From assembly GCA_963565915.1 (NCBI GenBank), contig OY751493.1:2170001-2234000 (forward strand): a stretch of 64,000 nt of DNA, in the 5' to 3' direction. The DNA comes from Entoloma clypeatum. Its lineage: Eukaryota > Basidiomycota > Agaricomycetes > Agaricales > Entolomataceae. The first letter of the stretch is position 1. Every line of letters begins with the position of its first letter. A program made the translations under genes and the position numbers. Of this stretch, positions 1-13,100 are shown in pieces. A model generated the notes under the pieces. It searched no databases, had not been told where the DNA came from, and saw nothing but the letters and a program-made list of their open reading frames with translations.

Positions 1-2
1 TT

Positions 3-2700
3 CGTTTTTCTGGATCTTCGTCGACTCAGCATACCGAAACGCCGCCTCACACTCCGGTGGACTTGGATCCTTCACAAGAATCCTTTGAACGGTTTCCCGC
101 GGTGGTCGCTGCACCTATCTCAGGAGTAGAGATGATGGACGCTCTTGTAGACGGAATGAATGGTGGCGACGTTGTTTTGTTGAATGCAACAGGCATCTCA
201 AACCGGGCTAGGTTTAATGGAATCCCTGGCCACCATCCCCTGTATCAGCCTCCTCTTCCTACGCCCCCACCCGGCGTGGTGCTTGGTGGCGGGAAATGTC
301 GCCGTTCCAAGGCTCCTATTCGATCAAACCATTCGAGCGACTCGGACAGCAGTCAGGATTATGTCTATGATTCCAGTTCACGTCCTCGTAGACGTCGCCC
401 CCGACCAATACCTGTTCGAGCATCTTCCAACCCTGCGATAGGTCCACTTCCTTCTGCCTCTGTATCGACGCACAAGGCGGTCAAACCTTACACCCCCACG
501 TCGAGTTCAACAGCTCCTAGAGCAGGATCTGTTGAAATATCATCAGTTGTGGTTCCTTCCATCTCTGATATTATCCGTGCCCATGCTCCTGACGCCCAGC
601 TCCGTTCAAGGCCATCCACTGCGCGATCGTCTTACTATGCTCATAGCCAGGGTCATGGATCCATACACCGAGAACCGGAACCGGAACTGGTTGGCTTGGA
701 AGACGAATTGGACCTGATATCTCGATCCTCGATTGATAGTGTTGCGGATGAAGTTCAGCGAACTTTGCGCACGCAAATGATGTCGAGCCCAGGGCCACCG
801 CCAGCCCCACCATCCTCTTTCCCGAAACGACATTCTACAATATCTGACAACGCGAGCATCTACTCCCCTCGCTCCGATCCTGGGGTGGGATCTTCTTCAG
901 TCTATTCCTTCTCGGTGGGCTCACACTGTTGTCGTCCCTCCCCTATCGAGTTAAATAGCTTGAATTCTCTGCCGTTGGCCCAGCCAGCATCGGGTTCTCA
1001 GAAAATTGCAGAATATCTACGATCCGCTAGATTGACAACTTTACTTCGTCTGACTCGCTCTCCGCATGCTTCTCAAGATAACCCCTTGACTGTCAGCTTT
1101 TCCGATCTAGGAAGCCCAACAGGTCACCCCGTCGTTGTATTCTTAGGACTAGGATGTGTACGTCATGTTATGGGGCTATATGACGAAATGGCAGAAATTC
1201 TGAATCTCAGGCTTATCACGATTGATAGGCCCGTAATCTCTGTTTTTTTTCCCCCTTCCCATCGCTTATCTTCTTCACAGGTGGGGCCTCGGTCGAACTG
1301 AACCACGGTCTAAATCTGCAAAAGGTATCATCCAGTGGGCATCTGTGGTTGAGGAGGTCCTTGACCTCCTCAATATCGAGGAATGCAGTGTCATGGCGCA
1401 TTCTGCAGGGGCACCTTATGCATTATCCTTTGTCAACAAGGTTCCTGGGCGTATTCGCGGCGACGTTTGTTTGCTGGCGCCGTGGGTAGGCGGGACAGAG
1501 AGCAGTATGCTTCCATCCTACACACAGAAGATTAGCGATTGACATTCCATAACAGATGGCTACAAATGGTTGAAATATGTACCGAATGGCATCTTGAAAA
1601 CAGCACAGGCAGCTGAATGGAAGGTACAAGCATGGATGCTGGGAAAACCTCCGACCATTGCGTATCAGGGCATTGAATACCACGCACCAGCAGCGCAGAT
1701 TGGTCGGTCGCCGGACAAACGAGCTTCTTTGCCGCGTTCCACGCTAGATGTTCAATCTCCACATTCTGAATCTATACCTCGTCCAAGCATAGGATCTAGT
1801 ACCTTCAGCGAGTATGATGATCTGAGAGATTTCGATGGTCGTTTTGAAAGCCGGAGCACGTTGGGAGCAGGAATACGAGCGTCTATGCCTGAGGGAAAGT
1901 CTTTGAACAGCAGCAGAAAGCCGTCCAAGGGCTTCCTGACTCGATGGAAGGGGTCATCACAATCTCCCCAGCATGACGAGAAACCATTGCCTGGAGGACG
2001 AAAATTGAAAGCATTACGATCCATGGGTTCATTGAAAGGCACATCGAGAAAAACCGAGCCAACTACGAGCTCTGTGCATCCTCCGTCATTTCAGATTGAA
2101 GTCAGCTTCGGCTTGGATGATCGTTGGGCTCGGTCCAATTCAACAGCTTCTGTCATGGAAGATGAGCCAGTCGTTCCGAGACTTTCGACAGCATCTCATG
2201 GGCCCTATGGGAGACCGAACGGACGGCGGTCGATATCTTTCACCGCTCCGAAGCCGACATTGTCGTTACCAACGTCGCCCTCATTCACTACCTCTAAATC
2301 CTCCTCGTTCACCGCGAGCGTAGCTCCAGGGGGAAACGCATATCAAGCAGCCTTGGGCAACGCGCTCATTGCTGCGTCTCATGCGGAGTCAGCAAAAGGT
2401 ACCCATAATGACCTTTTACAAATCCTGAACCATGAGAATCACTCTTGGGGGTTCTCATATTCCTCCTACCCTCACATTGTCAAGGTGTGGTATGGTGATA
2501 AGGATGAAAAAATTGCGGAGACTGCGGTGAAATGGATGTTACGCACCATGGGCGAAGAGAGGTGTTTGCTCACAATGATCAAAGGTGCTGATCATGGCCT
2601 ATTGTATAGAAGTGGTGTTGTTGTTGAGGTGTTTGAACACCTCTTGTCATTCTGGAAAGGCGGCACGCCGACGTTGCCGCCTGGATGCAAGTTGTATTAA
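3..2700 (+). CDS. Alpha/beta hydrolase family protein, 5' end outside the window
   Basis: The frame is open from base 3, so the true start lies upstream. Proposed exons are <3-1228, 1281-1504 and 1556-2700, giving at least 864 residues. The first 330 or so residues are low-complexity, rich in Ser, Pro and Arg. The hydrolase core follows: PVVVFLGLG, ITIDRWGLGRT (assembled across intron 1), the nucleophile elbow MAHSAGAP near residue 450, VWYGDKDE near 795 and GADHG near 830, giving Ser/Asp/His. A disordered insert of about 250 residues separates the elbow from the last two motifs. Intron 1 works in frame only with a GC donor at 1229; the nearby GT donor at 1233 leads to a stop. Substrate unknown; serine hydrolase or lipase-like activity is inferred from the fold. 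Confidence 0.75.
1229..1280 (+). other. Probable GC-AG intron
   Basis: Splicing from GC at 1229 to AG at 1279-1280 (52 nt) joins ..IDR to WGLGRT in frame. A conventional GT donor at 1233 gives a 48-nt intron that leaves the wrong frame and an early stop. Confidence 0.55.
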
Positions 2701-2879
2701 TCTGCAGGAATTTAAACTAGCTAGCTTCCCCTCGTTCCTCTTGCCTTTGACTATCAGAACACATACTTAACCGTTCACTGTACCAGTGTTGTGCACGTGG
2801 ACGACCCTATGACAGACAAATCGTCTTTTATAATTACGGTGGTCCTGGACCCGTTACTGCCCGGCCAGCATCACCCACA

Positions 2880-4788
2880 ATGTCTTCGCGACGACCTAGT
2901 CCGGCTGTACCCCAGAAAAGAGCCGTTGCCATCAAGCGCCTCGACGGCGACCCTCTTACCCGTGCTGATATTCAGTATGACGTTCTCTACCACATATTCC
3001 ATGATACGTACAATGCTTTCACGGACCCATATCCTTCTGACGATACGCCGGTCGCTAAACTTTGTTTTCGTGATCTCTACGTCAAAACCATCTTACATTC
3101 ACCGAAGGCCACGAAGGGTCTCAAGGACAGGATGATAGACTCAAGCGCATTCTCTGAGGATTTCGGCATGCTCGCGCTTCTCGTGAACGTAGGGCGGGTT
3201 AATACCACTATGAGTTGTGAGTCACCTCTGATATTCCAGCGACTTCAGGAAGTCTTCATTCTAGTCTCGTAGTTTTCCCAGAGATGAAAACGGCCATCCG
3301 AACCTACCATCCAGTCCCTGCCCTCCAGAGGACCACAGGCAACCTTCAGGACGCACCTCGCATAAAGCATATCCTGAAATCGACGGTCCTACCAAACGAG
3401 ACGGCCACTGCACCTTCAACGCCCGCTGATATTCTGGCACGCGTTGTCTGTGACAAAGTTCATTAAGTTTTTGACCCCCTTACTCACATCTTAGGCGTCG
3501 CGCAGAAGGGCACGCATGTACCATCTACAACTGTAACGAATCTTATATTCGTTCTGGCAAACCATTCGACAGTAGGTTGGCTTCATTCAAGTTCAGTGCG
3601 CATTTTTAGTCCTCCTCAACCACACAGTCAATTGGTCATCACCACTTCTCTGGCACCCTGGATTTCCTTGATCTCTTCATTCGAGAAAATGTTTCATCCC
3701 TCACTCGTGCTAGAGCGTTTCTCTGGTTGTGTTTTCACTATCTAGAATCTGCATCACCCGACAATGAAGATGACTATGATGGCGAAGGGTCTGGCAACCC
3801 ATTCGTTGATACTCGACGAGGGGATGCACCTACTTTCGTTTTTCTATCGGAATCCGAGGTCTCTCAAGAGAACGTGGATCCCGAAAAGGAAAAGAGCCTT
3901 GGCGAGAAACTCATGGCGCAAAGGACAGAGATCCTCAAGGCTCAGGGTACAAAGGAGTCTAACAAAGTGCAAGGACAACCATCAGCTGCGGGAAGTATCA
4001 TGGGCGACGATGAGCATGAGCTCGTCGACATCATTGATGATGCCAAATCGAAAGGCAAACGCGCTACCGTGAAATCTACATCCTCTGCAACTGCCAAGGA
4101 GAAGAAGGCAGCAGCTTCTGCTGCGCGTCGTCTACGACTAAAAGAGGAAAAGGCCAAGGAACGAGACACGTTACGACGTGCACCAGCGTTGGAGAGTGAC
4201 GAGGAAGATGGTCCGGTTGATCCATGTGAGGAAAATCTTCAGTTTTCCAACATAGTCTGAGGATAACAATACCTAGATACAGCCACCTCGCACAATCAAT
4301 ATCCCAAACATCAGTATACACCTCGACCGCCGCCCTCTGAACCTCGTCGACATCTCTACGGCAAAAACTCAACGGAAACCTCCTCCGACCTACCTGGTAC
4401 TCTACATCATGAGCGTTATTCTCCATATCAGAGCCCCGTAGCGGGCAAGCCCCAAAGTACCATGCGACGATATAGTTCCAACCATCCACGACGTGTCTCT
4501 TTGCCTCCTAGATCCTTTCTGCAGCGTACGTTCATTCTTTCCACTATATGTCACTATTTATTCCAGTTGGTTACAGAGGCCTGGCATATCATCACAACAA
4601 CAGACCCTTTGATGGATTCTGATTCTGAGATCGGCGACGAGCAAGTGCGGGAAGATTATAGTGCGTCCTTTCTGATAACAAAGTTCTCGACTGTGGACAT
4701 CATCCCCCCCCCCTCAGTGCAACGCCTATGCGCTATAAATATTCTCCGTTGCAAAGAGCCTACTCCTGAACCAGAACGGACTAAATGA
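2880..4788 (+). CDS. IES1: INO80 chromatin-remodelling complex subunit Ies1
   Basis: Seven exons (2880-3216, 3273-3449, 3495-3571, 3628-4225, 4277-4525, 4577-4660, 4718-4788) give 530 residues. The N-terminal 220 residues carry the Ies1 signature blocks: DGDPLTRADIQYDVLYHIF, CFRDLYVKTILHS, LLVNVGRVNTTM, the segment FFPEMKTAIRTYHPVP (made by joining exons 1 and 2 at a GTGAGT donor), LQDAPRIKHILKS and TNLIFVLANHS. An acidic/lysine-rich coiled segment and a Pro/Arg tail ending in AWHIITTTDPL and PTPEPER follow. Ies1 is a fungal accessory subunit of the nuclear INO80 ATPase complex. The third intron has an alternative donor; the chosen one keeps phase. The last short exon is the least certain. 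Confidence 0.83.
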
Positions 4789-5198
4789 GTATGATTGGGG
4801 TTCGATGCAGATTATGGATATCATTATTCAGTATATATATTTCCTACCCCTCTATCCAATCTGGTACTTCCGATATTATAACCATTACGTGAATAATTCG
4901 AAAACTCAGATCCCAACAAGCAAAAAGCAAAATTGTCATCCCACAGCGACACCAAAACTCACAAGCCTAAGATACAAGAGATATGTACTTCAAGGAACAC
5001 ATGTGAAGAGTTCCATGAGATGCGAAAATGTTGGTCTGGTGACAAAATCGGCAGACATATAAGAACGAAGAAGATCTGTGTGCCTACAAACATCTAAAGG
5101 TGGCATATAAACCTGATATAAAATACAACAATAACACTTCACCGCGTGATGAATCGATTGATATCGTGACGCAGACGATCTTGCACGGTGAGGAAGAA
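4789..5198. other. Convergent intergenic spacer
   Basis: AT-rich spacer between the 3' ends of IES1 (+) and the MIT-domain gene (-). I see no convincing ORF or repeat; it presumably holds both terminators. Confidence 0.6.
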
Positions 5199-8121
5199 TC
5201 ATTCTGCCAACCATTTCTCGCACTTCTTGGCATATTTTTCGAGGAGTTGTGATAGGTCGCGGATGACGAAATTGAGCACTACGGTAGCAAAGAATTCGGA
5301 TGCCCGTTTTAGCCGTTGCTCGATGGATGTGTAGATGTCGGTAGGAAACGCAGCATACGAAGGGGCGATCGGCTGGGATAAGACAGCTTTTATATGCTCT
5401 TCCAGAAGTTGCGCATGAAGGAAAAGCTTCTCGAGGCCTCTTACATAGGCTGCTGGTGAGTCAAGACTGAGAATAGGATTAGAATCATTTTCATGGGGGT
5501 AGGAGGATGATAATCGGGGCTCACTTCTTTCCGTTGGTAAACTTGTCCAAACTTCGAGTCAACTTATCACCCCATGTCGTCTTCTTTGAAAGAACAAAAC
5601 CTTCACCAACGCCAAGCTTTTTCCCGAAATTCGTCACGACACCATCACAAACTGACGAAAAGTCCTCCAATTTGGAAAGCCATGCATCAGCCTCCTTCCT
5701 GCCGATGCTGCCGATCCCCAGTCCAAGCCCACTGCTAACGTTTCCTGCCCCGAAATGTTCCGAACTACTCATTTGCAATTCTTCTAGAGCAGTGCATAGG
5801 ATTGAAACGACCCTAACCTTCTCAACGACGTTTGTCAATTTCGCGCCCCCCTGGGACCAAACATCGTGTGGAACGTGGAGGCGTGGAGTTATGTATCCAC
5901 CGGTCGTGGAGGTCATCGTGCACCGTAAGAGGTTCATGAGGTGGTATGGTCTTAAAAGGGGGTCGTTCGGTAGAGGTACAGGGAGTGGAGATATTGGACT
6001 TGTCGGTAGATTGGGCGGGAGGGCTAGTGGCAGAAATGAGAATGGATTGTTCCCAGCTGTGGGTGGCAGATCTGTCTGAACAGTGAGTTGAGTTGCTTGA
6101 GCACTGGGGTTGAACTTGGATGGAACCGAGCTCTTGCGCAAGCCTGTTCCGTTGGCATTATTTCCAGGTAGGGGAGGCCGTTGATCTAAATAAATGCTCC
6201 CGCCAACAAGCGAGGGTCGTCGACCTGGCTGCGAAGAGGACCGACTTCTTCCTGAGGCCAAACCAAGCGGGGATGCCCCAGGCAACGAGGACGACGTAGC
6301 TTTAGGACCTGATAGAGATCCCGTGGATGCAGTCGAGTCAGCCGGCGACGATGAACGTGATGTTGGAGGTGCTGAAGATTTGGTCGTTCTACGCTGGAAG
6401 ATTGTTCCTTGAGTTGTGCTCTGGTTGATGGCCGGTTGGGCAGCTATTTCTGAGCGAGTGGTCAACTGGGATGTCCCCCGTGCCCTGGGAGCCAAAATTG
6501 TTGAATGTCGCGGCGAAGAAGGCGCCTTTGATAGACCAACGTTTCGCGGTGTTCCAGGCGAAGCTGTTGAAGGCGATGGCAGAGGAGGTAAAGGATGAGA
6601 ATCACGTTTCGTACTACGTGGCGGGATATGCACTGCATCCATCCTGGATGGGCCATCAATTTCAAGCATACCACTGTCTGTCGAGTCATCATCACGTTCT
6701 TCTTTCAAAGGCTCCAGTCCACTGGAACCCGTTCGACGATGACCAGTGGACTCTCCTCGTTGGCGTGTGTGGCCGTCGGGATGTTTTTGTGGACAAATAA
6801 GATCAGGAAGACCATCAATTGACACTTGCACAGGCGCAGGAGGTAAGGCATTAGATGGGGGCGGTGGTGGCGGCGGGAGATTTGAAGAAGTCCGAGCGCG
6901 TCTCATCATGGTTGTTGACCGCGCGATTGTGGTAGTAGGGCCAACGGTTTGCAAAGCGGATTGTTTACAAGGGTCGTAGGCGTAAGGGTGATGTGAGGTG
7001 AGCGGGAGCTCAGAAATAGTGGATCCTCCCTCTTCGAGAGCAAACATGGCAGATTTCATGGCTTCCGTACTGTCAAAATTGTCATGTCCTGAGTTTGGAT
7101 CAAGTTTATATCTATTCCGCATGTCAGAGGGAGTGTCGGGGTCAGGTGGTATTTGAGGAGATGAGTCGGACGACGGGGAAGGCGAGGCGGATGCGGTGGA
7201 GTCGGTCATTGTTGCAAACGTGATAGTCGAGGAATATGGTAGAGCAGGTATACTGTAAATGATACTGAGAATATTCATACGATCCGCGTAAGTATCATGC
7301 TGTGAGTTTGCTCAAGAATTCAGCAGATAGGAAAGTGTTTGAGGTGTCTGACGCACTATATTTTGAAGCCTCCGAATTTCCTCTTCTTGGGCAGCAACAC
7401 TACGCCTTCTGCGCCTTCGGTGAGAGTCGGTACTGTCCTCGCCTCGCCTCACGCGCTCCATGACTTCGCTCAAGAGAGCAACACTCCGACCGTATGCTTG
7501 AACGGCAGCCTCGGGATTGTCGTTCATAGAATCAAGTTGCACGGCTTCCCGAGCCAATTCCAACGCTCTTGTCAGGGCACGCCGCGAGGAGGGTAATTTT
7601 TGTTCTCGTTCTGTACGAGATTCGTGGGGAGGAAGAGGTCGTTCGTGGATAGATTTATGATTAGTTTCTGACACACTCGGTGAAGAGGGAGAAAGAAAAG
7701 ATGGGGGAGGAGGGTCAGATAGATCTTCGATGAGTGGACCAGCAGCAGGATTGTGTGGGGTTGAAGCATGAGGGAAGGAGAGGACCGCTGTCAAGTTGGA
7801 TGAAGCACCCGGCCTAACAGACGATGTTATACGGGTTGCTCGCCCGTTCTTGAGGACTGGGGAGCTGTCCGAATGATCTGGGGCGAGGCCATAGTATGCG
7901 GGAGGAACGGGGACTGGGACACTAGGAATGGGGAGGTTGGGAGGGGGTGCAGCGGGACGCGCGTGGGCAGCAGATGAACGACGGCGCTGGGAAGATATCG
8001 AGGAGGTCGAGGCGAAGGATGACGGAGGAGGCGACGACGACGGTGCAGCAGCGGCAGGAAGGACTCTCTCAGACCAGTCCCGCGACGACATTGGCAGTCT
8101 CGATTGCCATTCAATCTCCAT
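5199..8121 (-). CDS. MIT-domain protein with long disordered middle and helical C-terminus
   Basis: Three exons on the minus strand, complement(join(5199-5466, 5525-7299, 7357-8121)), give 935 residues. Residues about 175-275 form a three-helix MIT-type domain: ALTRALELAREAVQLDS, AVQAYGRSVALLSEV, then EEEIRRLQNI joined across the first intron to HDTYADRMNILS. The next 430 residues are Ser/Pro-rich and disordered. The C-terminal 250 are ordered and helical, with the last exon ending in a Leu/Lys-rich helix (LLEKYAKKCEKWL). MIT domains bind ESCRT-III or microtubule partners, so an endosomal role is possible but is inference only. The start could instead be the Met at codon 11. Introns are 57 and 58 nt with good GT-AG signals. 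Confidence 0.72.
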
Positions 8122-8440
8122 TGGTCACCCACTCGTGGTTCGAACGATGATCTAAAGCAGACGATTGCTATGTTCGTTGTCGTTGTCGTCGGCGTTGCGC
8201 TCGCCTTGAAATGCGCTGACCGAGCCGTTTTCTACAAACTTGTGTGTCGGGGAGGCAAAGAAATCAGTTGCTTGATCGCAATCCCAATTTCTGATGGGCC
8301 ATCAGGCAACAATAATTTCAATTTTATTGTACTGTAAAAGAAAGACAAAAGTATCTCAATTATCCAATGATTATCAAGCTAAGCAAGTATGAAAAATGGA
8401 CAAAACGAGTTGAATATCAAAAAGGGGTGTATATATATGA
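8122..8440. other. Intergenic spacer upstream of the MIT gene and downstream of the septin gene
   Basis: About 320 bp between two minus-strand genes. It should hold the MIT gene promoter and the septin 3' UTR. No other feature recognised. Confidence 0.5.
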
Positions 8441-10057
8441 TCAGTTTTGGAAATCTGATTGTGATCCTTGGGCTGCCAAACGACTTTCCAGATTCCTAAG
8501 TAGCTCATCAGCTCGCATGTCCTTGGGAGTCCAATGAACGTACCTGAGCGATTCCTCTTTGGCCAAGAGTTCCTGTCGTTTCTCACTGATCTCACGTTGC
8601 ACCTTCAGTTCAATCTCGCGGAGCTGAAAGGGTTCATGTCAATCATCATAGAGTGCCACGGAAAAGCCATACTTTTTCCTCCTCGCGGCGGAGTTGTTCC
8701 TCCTTGAGTCGGACGCTCTGATTAGCGAGGTCTTCAGGCAGAATTGATGAGTCACTGCAAACGCGTCATGGACGGCCAGGGTTTGGAGCAAATCGCGCAA
8801 CATACTGGGTATCCGCATGGACGGTCCTGGACAACTTCTCGGTACGATAGGTTTCATAAAGAACGTCATGTGTAAGAGACTTCAGGTCACCGAGATGAGA
8901 GCTGCGAAAACCATAAATCAACGCGAATGATGGAGTGATCCTTTAACCTACTTCAAGAGAGCACTCCTGAGTCTACTGAAGTCGGAATGTTTGGGATTGT
9001 CGACTTCAGCAATGCCCCAAGGGTATATCCTGGCGCGGACGGGCTGTCCATCGATCTCAATTTCTTCTTCGGAACCGATGATGGCGAATGGCAAAAGAGC
9101 CTATACATGATAACCGGGAGTGAGTGTGGGTAGTATCGGTTGGCTGCGCTACTCACACGAAGCTCACTATTGTCTTGGATCGTCTCCTCGTCATCTTCCT
9201 CAACGTCATAAGGAAAGTTGTACACTGGAATATCGTAATGCTCAATGTCCTCCATGATCTAAAGAGTAAAATGAAGCTAGGGTTTAACCAGATCTTAGAA
9301 GACATACCCGCTTCTTGAAACCTCTCAATTCGGTCGGTGTCAAAGAGTCAGCTTTTCCGATGACTGGAATAACATTGACACGGGGCGAAAGGCGACGCAT
9401 GAGCTCAATATCCATCTCCCTCAATCTATATACGGCAACATTGTTTTTCGGAGGAGAATAATTAGCTTGGAGACGTACGAGTGACCTGTAGGGGGGATGA
9501 AATAGAGAAGAGCATGGACTCTGTTGTCCCTGAAGCGAGGGTTCCGTTTAATACGAGACTCCTCGGCCAGGATATCATCATATTGGCGTTCAAGATAACC
9601 AACTATCTCTTGGAAGCTGTGAGATCGCGGGGACGTTAACGGGATGCCTTTTGTGGCAAGGGGAAGCCTTACGCAAATTCATTGTCAATGTTGTCACCAA
9701 ATCCAGGTGTGTCAACTATGGTCAAAGCAATGCGGACACCGTCTTCTTCCAATTCTATGAGAGCATTGGAGACAGGCAAAATGTATACAAAGAGAAAATC
9801 TGACCAACGTTGGCGGGTTTAATCCTGATACCCTCCTCGACATGCGCTGTCGCGGGGTTATCAGATATTTTGTGGGCCAAGACCTCAGATTCGCAGAGAG
9901 TATTGACAAAGGTAGTGCGTCCAGTTCCCGAGGCACCTGTTGTCGTAAATTGGCGTTGAGAAAAGATGAAGAGGGAAGACAGCGCACCGACGACCATGAG
10001 AGTGAACTGAACACCCTTTTTGACCTTGTTGCCTCTACGTCTGCCTGCGAACGACAT
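8441..10057 (-). CDS. CDC11: Septin, Cdc11/AspA type
   Basis: Eleven exons, complement(join(8441-8495, 8544-8623, 8673-8754, 8806-8901, 8952-9100, 9157-9258, 9308-9425, 9479-9616, 9673-9754, 9805-9936, 9988-10057)), give 367 residues with all ten introns 48-56 nt. The GTPase fold shows G1 GASGTGRTT (residues 24-32, Arg replacing the usual Lys), switch GIRIKP, G3 DTPGFGDNID and G4 GKADSLT, followed by the septin unique element (HSDFSRLRSALLKS-like segment, Asn at the splice) and a short C-terminal coiled coil. Septins polymerise into cortical filaments and rings at hyphal septa. The G1 substitution and short tail fit the Cdc11 group, which caps the hetero-octamer and is thought not to hydrolyse GTP. 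The start lies 108 bp from the divergent MSH1 start. Confidence 0.88.
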
Positions 10058-10165
10058 TGTGATGAAAGTTGAAGTTGAATGGTGACAGACCGTGTAACTG
10101 GGGTTTGTACTCCCGCCTTCAAACTCCGACATGACCAAACACAAACGCGTCTTAATTTGGTCTCG
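10058..10165. promoter_or_regulatory. Shared divergent promoter, septin and MSH1
   Basis: Only 108 bp separate the ATG of the minus-strand septin gene from the ATG of plus-strand MSH1, so core promoter elements of both must lie here or within the transcribed leaders. No individual site identified. Confidence 0.5.
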
Positions 10166-13100
10166 ATGTCTGTCCGATCCATCCGGGTGTTCTCCCTCGC
10201 TCACTCTGCAGCCGCCGTCCGCAGATCACCCACAAAAACCGTCAAAGTGTACACAGATCTCCCAACCGTTCATGTTCAACAAGATGGCACCCCTACACGC
10301 CCCTTGCCCGACTGGCGGCGTGGAGCAGATCGTGAGCTCTTCCTGGTTACTTAACTCAATCCCTCTTTATTGGCTACCCTAGCTCCAAAGATTATCCAGG
10401 CCTCGCCTGAGCTGAACGTGTTTTCTGACCAACCAAGTATGTTTCCGTGTCACTGTATCTCTCGAAACGCCATTGAATTACGAAAGGCGTCCATAAACCC
10501 AAACGTGGAAGAAACCACGGGAAAGGAACTAAAGACGATCACACAGAACAAGATACTCCGTCACAGCGAGCCGCAGCTGGTGAGGATACCGACCCTGGTA
10601 GGCCACCACTTCAAGTCGAATAGACCATGCCCTACCCACCCATTCCAGATTCGGTCGCACCTCAAAAGAGACAAAAAGCTGCCCTCACAACGAAAGGCAA
10701 ACTACTCAAGGCCAAAGGTGCTCATACCAATCGCTGCCTTTATCCTATCCTACGCTCAAGTATTGTCCCCAGATGTCTCTGGTCCACCCCAAAATCTGCT
10801 TGCCAGGGGAATCCTCGAAAATCTTGAAAAGTTCCCTCATTGCCTACTTTTGACTCGCGTCGGTCAATTCTACGAAGTGAGGCAGATGACTCATGTTTTC
10901 AACCTTTGTTTTTATAACCTCGAACCTAGTCCTACTTTAATCAGGCCATCGAAATATCCCGACTTCTCAATATCAAGCTCACTACACGAAAATGGGATGG
11001 CAGCCGTATACCCATGTGTGGCTTTCCCCTCATCCACATCGATAAACACTTGAAAGTTTTGGTGCAACAGAAGAAACGCTTTGTTGCAATGTGCGAGGAA
11101 TTTCCTCGCCTCTCAAACCAGGGTTCCAAGGTTTTTGATAGAAGGGTCGTGCGTGTCATCACCCCCGGCACCTTGATCGACGAACCATTTTTGAACCCCT
11201 ATGAAAACAATTACCTTCTTTCCCTCAGCATACCAGATTCCGATACGACAGGGCTTTTGGGCCTCGCATGGATTGATGTCTCAACAGGGGAATTTTTCTC
11301 CAAAACCACAGCTGTTGATAGCCTTCGAGATGAACTGGTCCGTATCGCCCCTCGTGAGGTTGTGCTCGATAAGAGCTTGGAGTCAATGACCTCTCACCCA
11401 GTCTTTCAAATACTCGCAGAAGAGAATAGTTTAGTCTCCTTTGTATCCGCGGCGGACGAAACTGGGGCTTCCCCATCTCACAAACACTTTACAACGACCA
11501 CGAAGTATAGCGTCCCCTCTCGTGTTTCTCATGCAGATCCCGCACAAGGCTCACTTCACAATCAAGAAACGGTAGCTGTTGATCTCCTCACTACATATCT
11601 GCGCGCCAATCTCTTGGAGCATATGCCTCCCCTTACCTCGCCCAGCCGAGAAGTCTTGGAAGCTCGTATGCAAATTGACTCTCACACAATTAGAGCACTC
11701 GAAATCCGTGAAGAAATTGGCGGGCATACCAAGGGTAGTCTGCTGAGCGCAATTAAAAGGACAATCACCAGCGGAGGTACTCGGCTTCTCACTCGATGGC
11801 TCTGTAACGCAATATTGTTCTAGGTCTTGAATTTTACTGACTCACGTCGTTTGACCAGGTTCACCTAGCACTTCCGTTTCTGAAATTAATGCACGGCAAT
11901 CATTGGTTGCCTTGTTTTGTGACCGACCTCACTTCCGGGCTGATATTATGGGAGCTCTTATGGACGTAGAAGACACTGGGCGAATTGTTCAGAAGTTGAC
12001 GCTTGGTCGTGGAGATACAAACGATTTCCTTGCTATCAAAAGAACCGCTCTTCTATGGACCAAGATAATGAAACGTATCGAAGAAGAACGGCAACTGGAG
12101 GCTGCTGAACGCCGAAACTTCGATCCAGCTGATTGGAACAGTATCGATGCGTTGATGTCTCGCATGGTTGATTTGGAGGATCTCTCGACAAAAATTGCTT
12201 CGGCCGTAGAAGACGCATCTCCAATAAACGAAGGGCTTGCAGATGAGCCCCTAGAACCTGAAGCTGACGAATCTAGCAATATAGGCCCTAGTGATTCAGA
12301 GTCAAATATATTCTGGCGATACGGAAAACGGACTATTAAGCCAGGGTAACAAATACCATTTGATCTTGTAGACTTTGGCCATCGGCTGAACGGTTATTAA
12401 CAGGTTCTCGTCCAAGTTAACGACGCTTCACAGCTTTCTCAAAATTTTGTTTGACAAGAGGGAAAAAATGGAGTGTGATCTACAGCTAGCCTATGGTCAG
12501 TGGATACAGTTGCACAACTCCTACTTTCAAGTTAAAACACACCTGTAAGACGCACCCTCATTGACTCTTCGAGCTTCGCCTGCACAGGGGATGCACGTAC
12601 ACCTTACAAGAGCTCGGCGAGACCAGACAAAATTGAATGCTGCGCCTGAGTTTGTTACTATTGCTGAAAGTGGATCGACGCGCTGTTACTTCTTTAAAGT
12701 ATACCTCATTCATCCCTTCACCTTTGGAAAAACATCCATCATTTGACAGGAGTGGTCGCAGCTTGGAGGACAAATCGCCGACACTACAGTCGCGTTGAAT
12801 GCAGCTGAAAAAGAGGCGTTCAATGTACTCCGCGACGAGGTCTGAGTTCCCTGGAGTTGATGCGGACATGAGTTCATAAACCATTGTTACAGGTAATTCG
12901 TCGCTCTTCGTTCCTCAGACGCAACGCGAGGATTTTGGATGAGCTGGATGTCGCTTTGGCTTTTGCCAGTTTAGCTAAGGAGATGAACTTCGTCAGACCT
13001 GTCTTATTGGATGAGTCCGTAATTTGCTTCTGGTTATTCTCGTCCTCCTGACTTCTTCCCATAGTCCAACATACTCAGTAAAGAATGGTCGGCATCCGTC

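Noticed and set aside
5507..6079. Long plus-strand ORF opposite the MIT-domain gene
   Set aside because: It is the antisense shadow of a Ser/Pro-rich exon whose minus-strand frame is continuous with the MIT domain and C-terminal exon.
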